22,013 bases of DNA from RPQJ01 sp041910015 (GCA_041910015.1 JAYRRR010000041.1:1-22013), one strand, 5' to 3'. Positions 9,701 to 17,680 are shown, counted from the stretch's first letter. The notes: generated by a model from the sequence alone, not told the origin. Made by a program: numbers and translations.

Positions 9701-12496
9701 TCAGCACTCCCTCGGGGCGACGGCCAGTGCCGACAAGCGTCGCACCTGTTCGGCCAGTTGCGCCAGTTGTCGCTCGAATTCCGCGACGCGCCCGCGCTCC
9801 TGCGCGACGACACTTTCCGGCGCGTTGGCGACGAAATTCGCGTTGGCCAGCTTGGCGGTGGCCCTGTCGCGCTCCTGCCGCGTCTTCGCGGCGCGCCTGT
9901 CGAGCCGCGCGAGTTCGGCCCCGACGTCGTCGACCAGCCGGTCGAACGGCGCGAGTACCGTGCGCCCCTCGCTGATGGCGATCGCGCACGGCGGCAAGGC
10001 CGCTTCGGATTCGACCACCACGATCGACTCGAGATTGGCGATCCTGCGAAGCGTCGCGTCGAGCGCGGCGATGGCCGCGGCGTCGCCTGTGCGGTCCGTG
10101 CGCACGTAGAGCGGCGTCGCGCGCGAGTGCGGCACATCGAGTTGGCCACGGATCTGGCGGATGCCGAGCACGACGGCCTGCGCCGTGCCGATGTCGCGTT
10201 CCGCCACGGCATCCGGCGGGAACTCGGTCGCAGTCGGGTAGGGCTGTCGCATGATCGTCGGCCCTCTGCGCCCGACGAGCGGACCTGCTCTCTGCCAGAT
10301 CTCCTCGGTGATGAAGGGCATCAGGGGATGCAGCATGCGCAGCGTGCCCTCGAGCACCTCGAGCAGCGTGCGGCGGGTGCCGCGGCGCTGCGCGTCGGTT
10401 GCGTCGGTGCCCTGCAGCACGGGCTTGGAGAGTTCGAGGTACCAGTCGCAGAACTCGTACCAGACGAATTCGTACATCGCCTGCGACGCGAGGTCGAAGC
10501 GGCAGGCTGCGAGGTTGTCGCGGACGGCCGTGACGGCGGCGCCGAGCCGCCCGCGGATCCAGCGGTCGGCCAGCGAATCCTCGCGGGGCCCTTGCTGCAG
10601 GCCGGCCGCATGTTCCTCGGTGTTCATGAGCACGTAACGGGCCGCATTCCAGAGCTTGTTGCAGAAGTTGCGATAGCCCTCGACGCGGCCCAGGTCGAAG
10701 CGGATGTCGCGGCCCATGGTCGCGAGCGCCGCGAACGTGAAGCGCAGCGCGTCGGTGCCGAACGCCGGGATGCCCTGCGGGAACTGCTTGCGCGTGTTGC
10801 GCTCGATCGACGTCTTCATCTGCGGCTGCATCAGCCCGGTCGTGCGCTTCTGCACCAGCGACTCGAGGTCGATGCCGTCGATCAGGTCGAGCGGGTCGAT
10901 GATGTTGCCCTTCGACTTGGACATCTTGTCGCCGTGCTCGTCGCGGATGAGCCCCGTGATGTAGACCTCGCGGAAGGGGACGTCGTCCGCGAACTCGAGC
11001 CCCATCATGATCATCCGGGCGACCCAGAAGAAGATGATGTCGAAGCCGGTGACCAGCACCGACGTCGGGTAGAAGGCCCTCAGTTCCGGCGTCTTCTGCG
11101 GCCAGCCAAGCGTCGAGAACGGCCACAGCGCCGAGCTGAACCACGTGTCGAGCACGTCCTCGTCCTGGCGCAACGCGACGGCCCGGCCGTGCCTCGCCGT
11201 TGCCTGGTGCCGGGCATCCTCCTCCGAGCGGGCGACATAGACGTTGCCGTCGTCGTCGTACCAGGCCGGGATGCGGTGGCCCCACCACAGCTGGCGGCTG
11301 ATGCACCAGTCCTGGATGTTGCGCATCCACTGGAAATACGTCTTCGTCCAGTTGTCCGGCACGAAGCGGATGCGTCCGTCCTCGACCGCCGCGATGGCGG
11401 GCCCGGCGAGCGGGCCGATGCGCACGTACCACTGGTCGGTGAGCCAGGGTTCCAGTACGGCGCCCGAGCGGTCGCCGCGCGGCACCGGCAGCGAGTGCGG
11501 CTCGATCTTCTCGAGCAGGCCGAGCGCCTCGAGGTCTGCGACGATACGCTGGCGGGCCTCGAAGCGGTCGAGGCCGCGGTACGCCTCGGGCACCTCGTCG
11601 CTCAGCGTCGCATCGGCCGTCAGCACGTTGATCATCTGCAGACCGTGCCGGCGGCCGATTTCATAGTCGTTGAAGTCGTGGGCCGGCGTGATCTTGACGC
11701 AGCCGCTGCCGAACGCCGGATCGCAGTACTCGTCGGCGATGATCGGGATCAGCCGGTTCGTGAGCGGCAATCGCACCTGCCTGCCGACCAGGTGCCCGTA
11801 GCGCTCGTCGCCAGGGTTCACCGCGACGGCCGTGTCGCCGAGCATGGTCTCGGGTCGCGTCGTGGCGACGACGAGGTGACCGCTGCCGTCGGCGAGCGGG
11901 TAACGCAGATGCCAGAGGTGGCCGGCTTCGGGTTCGGCGACGACCTCGAGGTCGGAGAGCGCCGTGTGCAGCACCGGATCCCAGTTCACGAGCCGCTTGC
12001 CGCGGTAGATCAGGCCTCTTTCGTGCAGGCGCACGAAGACCTCGAGCACGGCGGCCGAAAGCCCGGCGTCCATCGTGAAGCGGTCGCGTGTCCAGTCGAC
12101 CGACGTGCCCAGACGACGCATCTGCCGCGAGATCGTGCCGCCGGACTGTTCCTTCCATTCCCAGACGCGCGTGACGAAAGCCTCGCGACCGAGATCGTGT
12201 CGCGTCCTGCCCTCGGCCGCGAGCTGGCGCTCGACGACCATCTGCGTCGCGATGCCGGCGTGGTCGGTGCCGGGCTGCCAGAGCGTGCGGTCGCCCTCCA
12301 TGCGGTGGAATCGTGTCAGCACGTCCATCAGCGTGTGCTGGAACGCGTGGCCCATGTGCAGGGTGCCCGTGACGTTCGGCGGCGGGATCACGATGCACCA
12401 GGGTGGGCCGTCGCCGGCGGGCGCGAACGCGCCGGCGGCTTCCCAGCCTGCGTAGATGCGCGATTCGATGTCGCGCGGGGAGTAGCTCTTGTCCAT
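9701..12496 (-). CDS. valS: Valyl-tRNA synthetase
   Basis: This class I aminoacyl-tRNA synthetase charges tRNA-Val and edits mischarged threonine. The protein has 931 residues, close to the 951 of E. coli ValS. The HIGH signature is HMGH (residues 47-50, in PPPNVTGTLHMGHAFQ) and the second signature is KMSKS (524-528, in GDKMSKSKGN). The editing domain contains TTRPETMLGDTAVAVNP. The C-terminus ends in an arm of the coiled-coil type seen in ValS (EFERQLAQLAEQVRRLSAL). The ATG at 12496 has GAGG 6 nt upstream; just above that, the whole remaining leader is a large hairpin repeat. In E. coli valS also follows pepA and holC. The tail is separated from moxR by 4 nt. Confidence 0.98.
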   Translation of the reverse strand: MDKSYSPRDIESRIYAGWEAAGAFAPAGDGPPWCIVIPPPNVTGTLHMGHAFQHTLMDVLTRFHRMEGDRTLWQPGTDHAGIATQMVVERQLAAEGRTRHDLGREAFVTRVWEWKEQSGGTISRQMRRLGTSVDWTRDRFTMDAGLSAAVLEVFVRLHERGLIYRGKRLVNWDPVLHTALSDLEVVAEPEAGHLWHLRYPLADGSGHLVVATTRPETMLGDTAVAVNPGDERYGHLVGRQVRLPLTNRLIPIIADEYCDPAFGSGCVKITPAHDFNDYEIGRRHGLQMINVLTADATLSDEVPEAYRGLDRFEARQRIVADLEALGLLEKIEPHSLPVPRGDRSGAVLEPWLTDQWYVRIGPLAGPAIAAVEDGRIRFVPDNWTKTYFQWMRNIQDWCISRQLWWGHRIPAWYDDDGNVYVARSEEDARHQATARHGRAVALRQDEDVLDTWFSSALWPFSTLGWPQKTPELRAFYPTSVLVTGFDIIFFWVARMIMMGLEFADDVPFREVYITGLIRDEHGDKMSKSKGNIIDPLDLIDGIDLESLVQKRTTGLMQPQMKTSIERNTRKQFPQGIPAFGTDALRFTFAALATMGRDIRFDLGRVEGYRNFCNKLWNAARYVLMNTEEHAAGLQQGPREDSLADRWIRGRLGAAVTAVRDNLAACRFDLASQAMYEFVWYEFCDWYLELSKPVLQGTDATDAQRRGTRRTLLEVLEGTLRMLHPLMPFITEEIWQRAGPLVGRRGPTIMRQPYPTATEFPPDAVAERDIGTAQAVVLGIRQIRGQLDVPHSRATPLYVRTDRTGDAAAIAALDATLRRIANLESIVVVESEAALPPCAIAISEGRTVLAPFDRLVDDVGAELARLDRRAAKTRQERDRATAKLANANFVANAPESVVAQERGRVAEFERQLAQLAEQVRRLSALAVAPREC

Positions 12497-12506
12497 CGAC
12501 GGCCTC

Positions 12507-12569
12507 GAAAACAGGGGATTTCACCTGCTCTGGAACAACAGGTGAAAGTCCCCTGTTTTCACCTGTTTC
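12507..12569. repeat. Long hairpin repeat B in the valS leader
   Basis: GAAAACAGGGGATTTCACCT plus G (12507-12527) pairs with the right arm 12539-12560, whose sequence is its reverse complement except for one extra G. The loop is 11 nt. A further partial copy, ACCTGTTTC, follows at 12561-12569. The element occupies nearly all the space between the stop at 12571 and the valS ribosome site. The stem is flanked by an A-tract and a T-tract on both strands, so it could act as an intrinsic terminator or attenuator in either direction. Its core, ACAGGGGA.TTTCACCT, is shared with units A1 and A2. Confidence 0.8.
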
Positions 12570-12570
12570 G

Positions 12571-12855
12571 TCAGTTGCTACGGCCCGGGCCGTGGAAGTG
12601 CTCGGCGATCACCCTGGCGATCAGGCCCGGCAATTCCGCCTTGAGCCGGTCGGACACCTGCTCGAGCAGCAGCGCTTCCATCTCGCGGCACGCATTGTGG
12701 ACGAGCTCGTCCGCCTGCTCGTGGATCATCGCGGTCAGGTGTGTCTCGAGCCGGTCCAGGAACAGCGTCGTGTCGTCGATGAACTTCGAGGAGCGACCGT
12801 CCGGCTCGACGACGTCGGTCAGGACGGGGATGTTTTCGGACGGTTGACTGCCCAT
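12571..12855 (-). CDS. Small conserved-looking protein with IPVLTDVV motif (DUF2486-like)
   Basis: A 94-residue soluble protein with no signal peptide or membrane segment. The N-terminus MGSQPSENIPVLTDVVEP carries the IPVLTDVV motif remembered from DUF2486-type proteins; that assignment is tentative. The rest is mainly amphipathic helix, with many acidic and leucine residues (DRLETHLTAMIHEQADELV and LLLEQVSDRLKAELPGLIAR), suggesting a helical hairpin or oligomer. The ATG at 12855 lies 5 nt after the holC stop, so it is translated from the same message as pepA-holC. E. coli has no gene at this place between holC and valS. Function is not known; the position suggests a link to DNA polymerase III chi or simply hitch-hiking in the operon. 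Confidence 0.75.
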   Translation of the reverse strand: MGSQPSENIPVLTDVVEPDGRSSKFIDDTTLFLDRLETHLTAMIHEQADELVHNACREMEALLLEQVSDRLKAELPGLIARVIAEHFHGPGRSN

Positions 12856-12860
12856 CGGTG

Positions 12861-13319
12861 CTACCTGTGCGCGGCGGTCTGGACGTGGTGGGCTGCAGCA
12901 CTGCAGCCGGCGTCCTTGTAGAGACGCCAGCGGTCGCGGCCTGCCTGCCTGGCTTCCTCGTCGCCGCCAACGATTTCGCAGACGCGAGCATAAGCGGAAA
13001 AGTCGGCAGGCGCATCGAAGGCCAGGTTGATCAGCACGTCCCGGTGCGAGGCGGGTGCGTCCGACCTGCCGATCAGCACCGGCGTAGCGGTCACGAAGTC
13101 GGGCTCGGCCGGCCAGGTGCCGTGCGGCACGAAGCTGTCGTCCGGGTATTTCCACAGCAGGTCGTCGAACTCGGCCGTCTCGGCGGGGCCACCGGTGCGA
13201 ACGAAGATCCGGTGGCCAAGCTCGTAGGCCTTTTCGGCGAGCCGGCAGGCATAGACGAGGCGTCCATGGCGGTCCGCCGCCTCGAGCAGGTAGAAATCGA
13301 CCTGGGGCAGAGCGGACAT
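12861..13319 (-). CDS. holC: DNA polymerase III subunit chi
   Basis: HolC is the chi subunit of the clamp-loader complex; it links the polymerase III holoenzyme to single-stranded DNA-binding protein through the SSB C-terminal tail. The protein has 152 residues, close to the usual 140-150. Family features visible are the N-terminal VDFYLLEAADRHGRLVYACR, the helix LAEKAYELGHRIFVRT, LLWKYPDDSFVPHG, and PVLIGRSDAPASHRDVLINL. The ATG at 13319 lies 17 nt after the pepA stop. The pepA-holC-valS order is the one known from E. coli, with one additional small gene inserted before valS. No strong Shine-Dalgarno is visible, so coupling to pepA translation is possible. Confidence 0.95.
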   Translation of the reverse strand: MSALPQVDFYLLEAADRHGRLVYACRLAEKAYELGHRIFVRTGGPAETAEFDDLLWKYPDDSFVPHGTWPAEPDFVTATPVLIGRSDAPASHRDVLINLAFDAPADFSAYARVCEIVGGDEEARQAGRDRWRLYKDAGCSAAAHHVQTAAHR

Positions 13320-13336
13320 CGCCTGGGCGCCGCCGG

Positions 13337-14818
13337 TCAGGTGCGCGCGATCAGGAAGTCCATGAGCAGCGGGACTGGCCGCCCCGTGCTGCCCTTGTTC
13401 GCGCCCGTCAGATAGGCCGTGCCGGCGATGTCGAGGTGGGCCCAGCGCAGGCCGTCGGTGAACTTCGCGAGAAAACAGGCGGCCGTGATCGCGCCACCCT
13501 CGCGTCCGCAGGCGTTGGCGAAGTCCGCGAAGTTGCTTTTCAACTGGTCGTGGTATTCCTCGCCCATGGGCATGTGCCAGCAGGTGTCCTCGGCGCGCCG
13601 GCCCGCGGCCACCAGCTCGCCGGCGAGCTCGTCGTCGTTGCTCATCACGGCGCTGTTGTGCGCCCCGAGCGCGATGACGCACGCGCCTGTAAGCGTCGCG
13701 ATGTCGACCACGACGGCCGGCTTGAAGCGACGCGCGTAGGTGAGCGCGTCGCAGAGGATCAGGCGGCCCTCGGCGTCCGTGTTCAGGACCTCGATCGTCT
13801 GTCCCGACATGCTCCTGACGATGTCGCCCGGTCTGGAGGCACGGCCGCTCGGCATGTTCTCGCACGCCGGTACGACACCGACGAGGTTCAGTTTCAATTG
13901 CATCGTGGCAGCCGCCTCGATTGCGCCGAAGACGCTCGCGGCGCCGGTCATGTCGAACTTCATCTCGTCCATGCCGGGCGGCTGCTTGAGCGAGATGCCA
14001 CCGCTATCGAACGTGACGCCCTTGCCCACGAGCACGACGGGCGCCTGACCGGCGCGGCCGCCGTCGTAGCGCAGCACGATCAGTTTCGCCGGCTGCTCGG
14101 TGCCGTTCGTCACCGACAGGAACGAGCCCATCTTCAGCCGCTTCAGCTCGCGCTCCTCGAGCACCTGGGCGTGCACCGACGCATGCGATCGGGCGAGTTC
14201 CTTCGCCTGCTGGCCGAGGTACGTCGGCGTGCAGACGTTGCCCGGGAGATTTGCGAGATTGCGCGTCAGCGCCATGCCGGCCGCGATCGCGTGGCCGTGA
14301 TCGAGGCCGCGCTGCGCCTGCGCCTTTTGCGAACCGTTGCGGACGGCGAAGCCGAATGCGCCGAGTGCCGGCTCGGGCGCCTTGCGCGTGCTGCGGATCG
14401 CCGGCACGCGGTAGAGCGCCGAGCCGACGGCTTCGGCGGCGAGCCGGGCGTCGTAGTAGTCGTCCGCCGGTTCGACGCATTCCGCGAGGTAGCTGACCGC
14501 GTCCCGCGCCCCCGTTTTCGCGACGGCACCCAGTGCCGCGACGAGCGCCTTGCGATACTGCTTGCGACGGAAGCTGCCCTGCTTGCCGAGACCCACGACG
14601 AGGACGCGGGCGCAGGCCGCGCCTTCGACGTCGACCATGCGCAGCTCGCCCGGATTGCCACGCACGTCGCCGGACTTGAGCAGTCGGGCAAGCCGGCCCC
14701 GCAGTGCGGTGTCGAGCAGCGCGCCGGCCCCGGCAAAGCTGCCGCCCTCGTGCACGCCGACGATCGCACAGTCGGTCTTCTGGCGGGCTGGAGCGGCGGT
14801 GGCGACGAATAGACGCAT
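13337..14818 (-). CDS. pepA: Leucyl aminopeptidase (M17, PepA)
   Basis: A cytosolic manganese/zinc exopeptidase that removes N-terminal residues, mainly leucine. The protein has 493 residues. Active-site residues align with E. coli PepA with a constant shift of four: Lys266 and Asp271 in VGKGVTFDSGG, and Asp348, Glu350 and Arg352 in NTDAEGRL. The enzyme should therefore be active. In E. coli, PepA also binds DNA (Xer recombination at cer, carAB regulation); whether that applies here cannot be judged from sequence. The ATG at 14818 is preceded by AAGGGA at a spacing of 6 nt; the open frame upstream to 14956 crosses the promoter region and is not protein-like. An 18-bp palindrome sits 17 nt before the start. 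First gene of the minus-strand array. Confidence 0.96.
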   Translation of the reverse strand: MRLFVATAAPARQKTDCAIVGVHEGGSFAGAGALLDTALRGRLARLLKSGDVRGNPGELRMVDVEGAACARVLVVGLGKQGSFRRKQYRKALVAALGAVAKTGARDAVSYLAECVEPADDYYDARLAAEAVGSALYRVPAIRSTRKAPEPALGAFGFAVRNGSQKAQAQRGLDHGHAIAAGMALTRNLANLPGNVCTPTYLGQQAKELARSHASVHAQVLEERELKRLKMGSFLSVTNGTEQPAKLIVLRYDGGRAGQAPVVLVGKGVTFDSGGISLKQPPGMDEMKFDMTGAASVFGAIEAAATMQLKLNLVGVVPACENMPSGRASRPGDIVRSMSGQTIEVLNTDAEGRLILCDALTYARRFKPAVVVDIATLTGACVIALGAHNSAVMSNDDELAGELVAAGRRAEDTCWHMPMGEEYHDQLKSNFADFANACGREGGAITAACFLAKFTDGLRWAHLDIAGTAYLTGANKGSTGRPVPLLMDFLIART

Positions 14819-14987
14819 CGATGGTCCCTTCTTGTGGCGTCCCGCGGGACGCCGGCCGCATATCCCGCGACCGGATCGCCCGCTACACTGACGGCGTTGC
14901 GCACGGTGGCGCGCGTGCGTCGGGCGGAGCCCGTGCGGCGTGCGCGTGGCCGGCAAGTTTACCGATTCCCGCCGAGGGCCGCGACCT
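14819..14987. promoter_or_regulatory. Divergent promoter region of pepA and lptF
   Basis: This 169-nt gap holds no gene and must contain the start signals for both directions. A possible lptF -10 element is TACACT (14884-14889), but no convincing -35 stands at 16-18 bp from it. For pepA, GATATG-like sequence on the minus strand near 14860-14865 is weak. The region also contains the 18-bp palindrome listed separately. Individual promoter boxes are not secure. Confidence 0.4.
14836..14853. promoter_or_regulatory. 18-bp perfect palindrome, possible operator
   Basis: GGCGTCCCGCGGGACGCC is a perfect 18-bp palindrome, 17 nt upstream of the pepA start codon in the divergent pepA/lptF gap. A dimeric repressor could bind it and block pepA. 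In the pepA leader RNA the arms can pair only as a short-looped stem, so a DNA role seems more natural. No regulator family could be assigned to the sequence. Confidence 0.4.
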
Positions 14988-16109
14988 TTGCTCCTGAACC
15001 GCCTGGACCGTTACCTGCTGCGCGAAGTCACGTGGACCTTCGTCGCGGTCACGGGCGTGCTGCTGGTGATCCTGCTGTCGAACCAGTTCGCGCGCGTGCT
15101 CGGCCAGGCCGCGCAGAACGACTTCCCCGGCGGCATCGTCCTGGCCCTGATCGGCCTGACGACCCTGCAGCAGCTGACGGTGCTCGTGCCGATCGGGCTG
15201 TTCCTCGGCATCGTGCTCGCGCTCGGCCGCCTGTATCACGAGAGCGAGATGACGGCGATGACGGCCTGCGGCGTCGGGCCGCTACGCATCTACAAACCCA
15301 TCGCGCTGCTGACCCTGCTCGTCGCGGCGCTGCTTGCGGTGCTCTCGTACCGCGTCGTGCCTGCCGCGTGGCAGAAGTCGACCGAACTGCGTGTCGCTGC
15401 CATCCGCGCGGCGCAGTTCGGCGCGCTGGAGGCGGGCCGCTTTCGCAGCTTTGCGGGCGGTGACGCGGTCTTCTACGCCGAGCGCGTCGACGCCAGCGGC
15501 GAGCTGTTCGGCGTCTTCGTCCAGCGCAACGTCGGCGACCGCATCGAGGTGGCCATGGCGGAGCGTGCCGTGCAGCGCGGCGCGGGCCAGCAGACGCAGG
15601 AGTTCGTGCTGTACGACGGCCGTCGTTATGAGGGCATACCGGGCGCGCCCGATTGGCGCATCGTCGAATTCCGCGAGCACGGCATCCCGGTGCGGCTGCC
15701 CGATACGCGGGCGGGCAAGGACAAGGAGGAGATGAAGTCGACCGCGGCGCTGCTCGCGTCGGGCTCGCCGCGTGACCGGGCCGAGTTCGCGTGGCGCACG
15801 GCCGTGCCCGTGATGGCGCTGGTGCTGATGGTGCTGGGCGTGCCGATGTCGCGGCTGCGTCCGCGACAGGGCCGCTTCGCCCGCGTCGGTCTGGCCGTGC
15901 TGACGTATTTCCTCTATTCCAACCTGCTCGCGGCCGTGCGCGTCTGGATCCAGAAGGATGCGCCGGGCGGGCAGCTCGGCCTGTGGTGGGTGCATCTCGT
16001 GCCGCTCGTCATCGCCGCGTGGCTGCTCTGGCGGGAGCAGCACCCCGGCGCCCGCATGGTGTCGTGGCGCTGGCCCTGGGAGCGGCGCCGCACGGAGGCC
16101 ACTGCGTGA
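14988..16109 (+). CDS. lptF: LPS export permease LptF
   Basis: LptF is one of two inner-membrane subunits of the LptB2FG ABC transporter, which extracts lipopolysaccharide and passes it to LptC/LptA. From the chosen start the protein has 373 residues (E. coli 366). Three N-terminal helices include the family stretches LNRLDRYLLREV and GRLYHESEMTAMTACGVG. A periplasmic beta-jellyroll region (about residues 120-255) follows, then three C-terminal helices with VPVMALVLMVLGVPMSRLRP. The start is set at TTG 14988 because it gives the normal family N-terminus and has GAGGG 10 nt upstream; GTG at 14940 would add 16 residues unlike the family. The stop TGA overlaps the ATG of lptG, indicating translational coupling. 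Confidence 0.95.
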   Translation: MLLNRLDRYLLREVTWTFVAVTGVLLVILLSNQFARVLGQAAQNDFPGGIVLALIGLTTLQQLTVLVPIGLFLGIVLALGRLYHESEMTAMTACGVGPLRIYKPIALLTLLVAALLAVLSYRVVPAAWQKSTELRVAAIRAAQFGALEAGRFRSFAGGDAVFYAERVDASGELFGVFVQRNVGDRIEVAMAERAVQRGAGQQTQEFVLYDGRRYEGIPGAPDWRIVEFREHGIPVRLPDTRAGKDKEEMKSTAALLASGSPRDRAEFAWRTAVPVMALVLMVLGVPMSRLRPRQGRFARVGLAVLTYFLYSNLLAAVRVWIQKDAPGGQLGLWWVHLVPLVIAAWLLWREQHPGARMVSWRWPWERRRTEATA

Positions 16110-17182
16110 TGGGCGTGCTCGGCCGCTATGTCGCGCGCACGGTGCTCGCCTACACCGGTCTCGTCATGCTCGTGCTCGTGGCGCTCGGCGCGCTGTTCCT
16201 GTTCATCGGCCAGCAGGACGACATCGGCGTCGGCAGCTACACCTCGTCGCAGGCCCTGCTGTTCGTCGCCCTGAACCTGCCGAGCTACCTGTTCCAGCTC
16301 CTGCCCGTCGCGGCGCTGATCGGCTCGCTGCTCGGCCTCGGCAACCTCGCGCGTGGCAGCGAACTCGTAGTCATGCGGGCGTCGGGCGTCACGACGTGGC
16401 GCATGTGCCTGTGGCTCGGTGGCGCGGGCCTGATCCTCGCGTCGCTGATGTTCGTCGTGGGCGAGTACGTCGCGCCGCCGCTCGGCCAGTACGCGCGCCA
16501 GATGAAGGTGTTCGCGAAGTTCGACGAGTTCAGCCTCGCGGGCAGTCGTGGTACCTGGGTCCGCGACGGCGACACGATCATCAGCGTCGACCAGCAGTCG
16601 GCGAGCACGCGCTTCGGCGGCATCAAGGTTTTCCAGCTCGATGCCGACCGCCGCCTGAGGGGCGTGGCCCGGGCTGAATCGGCGCGGGTCGCGCGCGACA
16701 AGGTCTGGAAGCTCGACAAGTACATCGAGACCACGTTCGCGGCCGACGGCAGCAGTGCGGCCGTGACGCGCGACGCCGAGAAGGAGGTGCGCACGTCGCT
16801 TTCGCCCGAGTTCCTGGGGCTCGCGATCGCCGAGCCTGAGACGATGGGCCTGCGCGATCTCGTCGCCTACATCGGGCACCTGCAGCGCAACGACCTGCTG
16901 TCGAGCCAGTACGAAGCGGCGTTGTGGTCACGCATCGCGCGGTTCGCGGCGGTGCTGCTCGTGGTCATGCTCGCGCTGGCGTTTTCGACGGGGTCGATGC
17001 GCTCCTCGGGCCAGGGCGCGCGCACCGTGATCGGCGTGCTGATCGGGGCGGGCTTCGTGCTGCTCAGCCAGACGCTCGAAAGCAGCGGGCAGCTCTTCAA
17101 CCTGTCGCCGTGGCTCGTCGGCTGGATTCCGACGGCGCTGCTGGGCATGCTGACCGGGACGCTGCTCTGGCGTCACCGCTGA
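16109..17182 (+). CDS. lptG: LPS export permease LptG
   Basis: LptG is the second transmembrane half of the LptB2FG lipopolysaccharide exporter. The protein has 357 residues, close to the E. coli 360. The N-terminal helix starts VLGRYVARTVLAYTGLVML. The conserved ELVVMRASGVTTWRM coupling segment for the LptB ATPase follows. Then come a periplasmic jellyroll domain with GTWVRDGDTIISV and, at the C-terminus, three helices with MLALAFSTGSMRSSGQGAR. The ATG at 16109 overlaps the lptF stop in ATGA fashion, with GGAGG 10 nt upstream. No lptB, lptC or lptA gene is nearby, which is normal for this operon. It converges with the RDD gene across a 30-nt gap without an evident terminator. Confidence 0.95.
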   Translation: MGVLGRYVARTVLAYTGLVMLVLVALGALFLFIGQQDDIGVGSYTSSQALLFVALNLPSYLFQLLPVAALIGSLLGLGNLARGSELVVMRASGVTTWRMCLWLGGAGLILASLMFVVGEYVAPPLGQYARQMKVFAKFDEFSLAGSRGTWVRDGDTIISVDQQSASTRFGGIKVFQLDADRRLRGVARAESARVARDKVWKLDKYIETTFAADGSSAAVTRDAEKEVRTSLSPEFLGLAIAEPETMGLRDLVAYIGHLQRNDLLSSQYEAALWSRIARFAAVLLVVMLALAFSTGSMRSSGQGARTVIGVLIGAGFVLLSQTLESSGQLFNLSPWLVGWIPTALLGMLTGTLLWRHR

Positions 17183-17212
17183 GCGGCAGCGCGGTGGACT
17201 GCGGCGTGGTGC

Positions 17213-17680
17213 TCAGGCGACGGCGTTGCGCGCCCGTCGAGGCAGGGTCCGCACGCGCGTGTGCGAGAGCATGTCGTGCCAGGTGCGACGTTCGGTGTCG
17301 AACAGAGCCCACCACCAGCCGAGACCCAGCGGCAACCACGACAGCGTCGCGGCCAGCAGGCGTCGCACGGCGTCGGTCCACGTCGGCCGGCCGCCGTCGG
17401 CCCGCTCCAGCTGCAGCCGCCACGACGCCATGCCGAGCGTGTGGCCTTGCCGCGTCCAGAACAGGCCGTAGAAGCCCAGGACAATCGCGACCATGACGAG
17501 CTTGTGCAGGAGGAAGAGCCCCGGCGTCGTGGTCCAGCGCACGGCTTCGCCGCCGGTGAATGGCAGGAAGCCCGCGGTTGCGAGCATCCACAGGGCGAGG
17601 ATGAGCAGCCCGTCGTAGAGCATCGCTGCGAGGCGGCGGAACAGGCCCGCCGGGGCCGGTGTGTCGGTCGGTACGGTCAC
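17213..17680 (-). CDS. RDD family membrane protein
   Basis: A 155-residue inner-membrane protein. The first hydrophobic segment begins after FRRLAAMLYDGLLILALWML (about residues 14-33), which holds the R and D of the RDD signature. A second segment, LVMVAIVLGFYGLFWT, ends in RQGHTLGMASWRLQL, the conserved cytoplasmic loop. A third lies near LLAATLSWLPLGLGWWWALF, followed by RRTWHDMLSHTRV, a common ending in the family. RDD proteins have been proposed as transporters in a few bacteria, but most, including this one, have no known role. It starts at GTG 17680 with a weak ribosome site, diverging from the cytochrome b561 gene. In Gammaproteobacteria RDD genes often sit beside lptFG, as here. Confidence 0.88.
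   Translation of the reverse strand: MTVPTDTPAPAGLFRRLAAMLYDGLLILALWMLATAGFLPFTGGEAVRWTTTPGLFLLHKLVMVAIVLGFYGLFWTRQGHTLGMASWRLQLERADGGRPTWTDAVRRLLAATLSWLPLGLGWWWALFDTERRTWHDMLSHTRVRTLPRRARNAVA

Noticed and set aside
12497..12570. T-box or other riboswitch in the valS leader
   Set aside because: There is no specifier loop or antiterminator, T-boxes are not expected for valS in Gammaproteobacteria, and the gap is fully explained by the inverted repeat.
9335..12847. A 1170-codon open frame on the plus strand opposite valS
   Set aside because: It is an antisense shadow produced by high GC and strong codon bias. Its translation is rich in Arg, His, Asp and Val without domains, and valS on the other strand is unmistakable.
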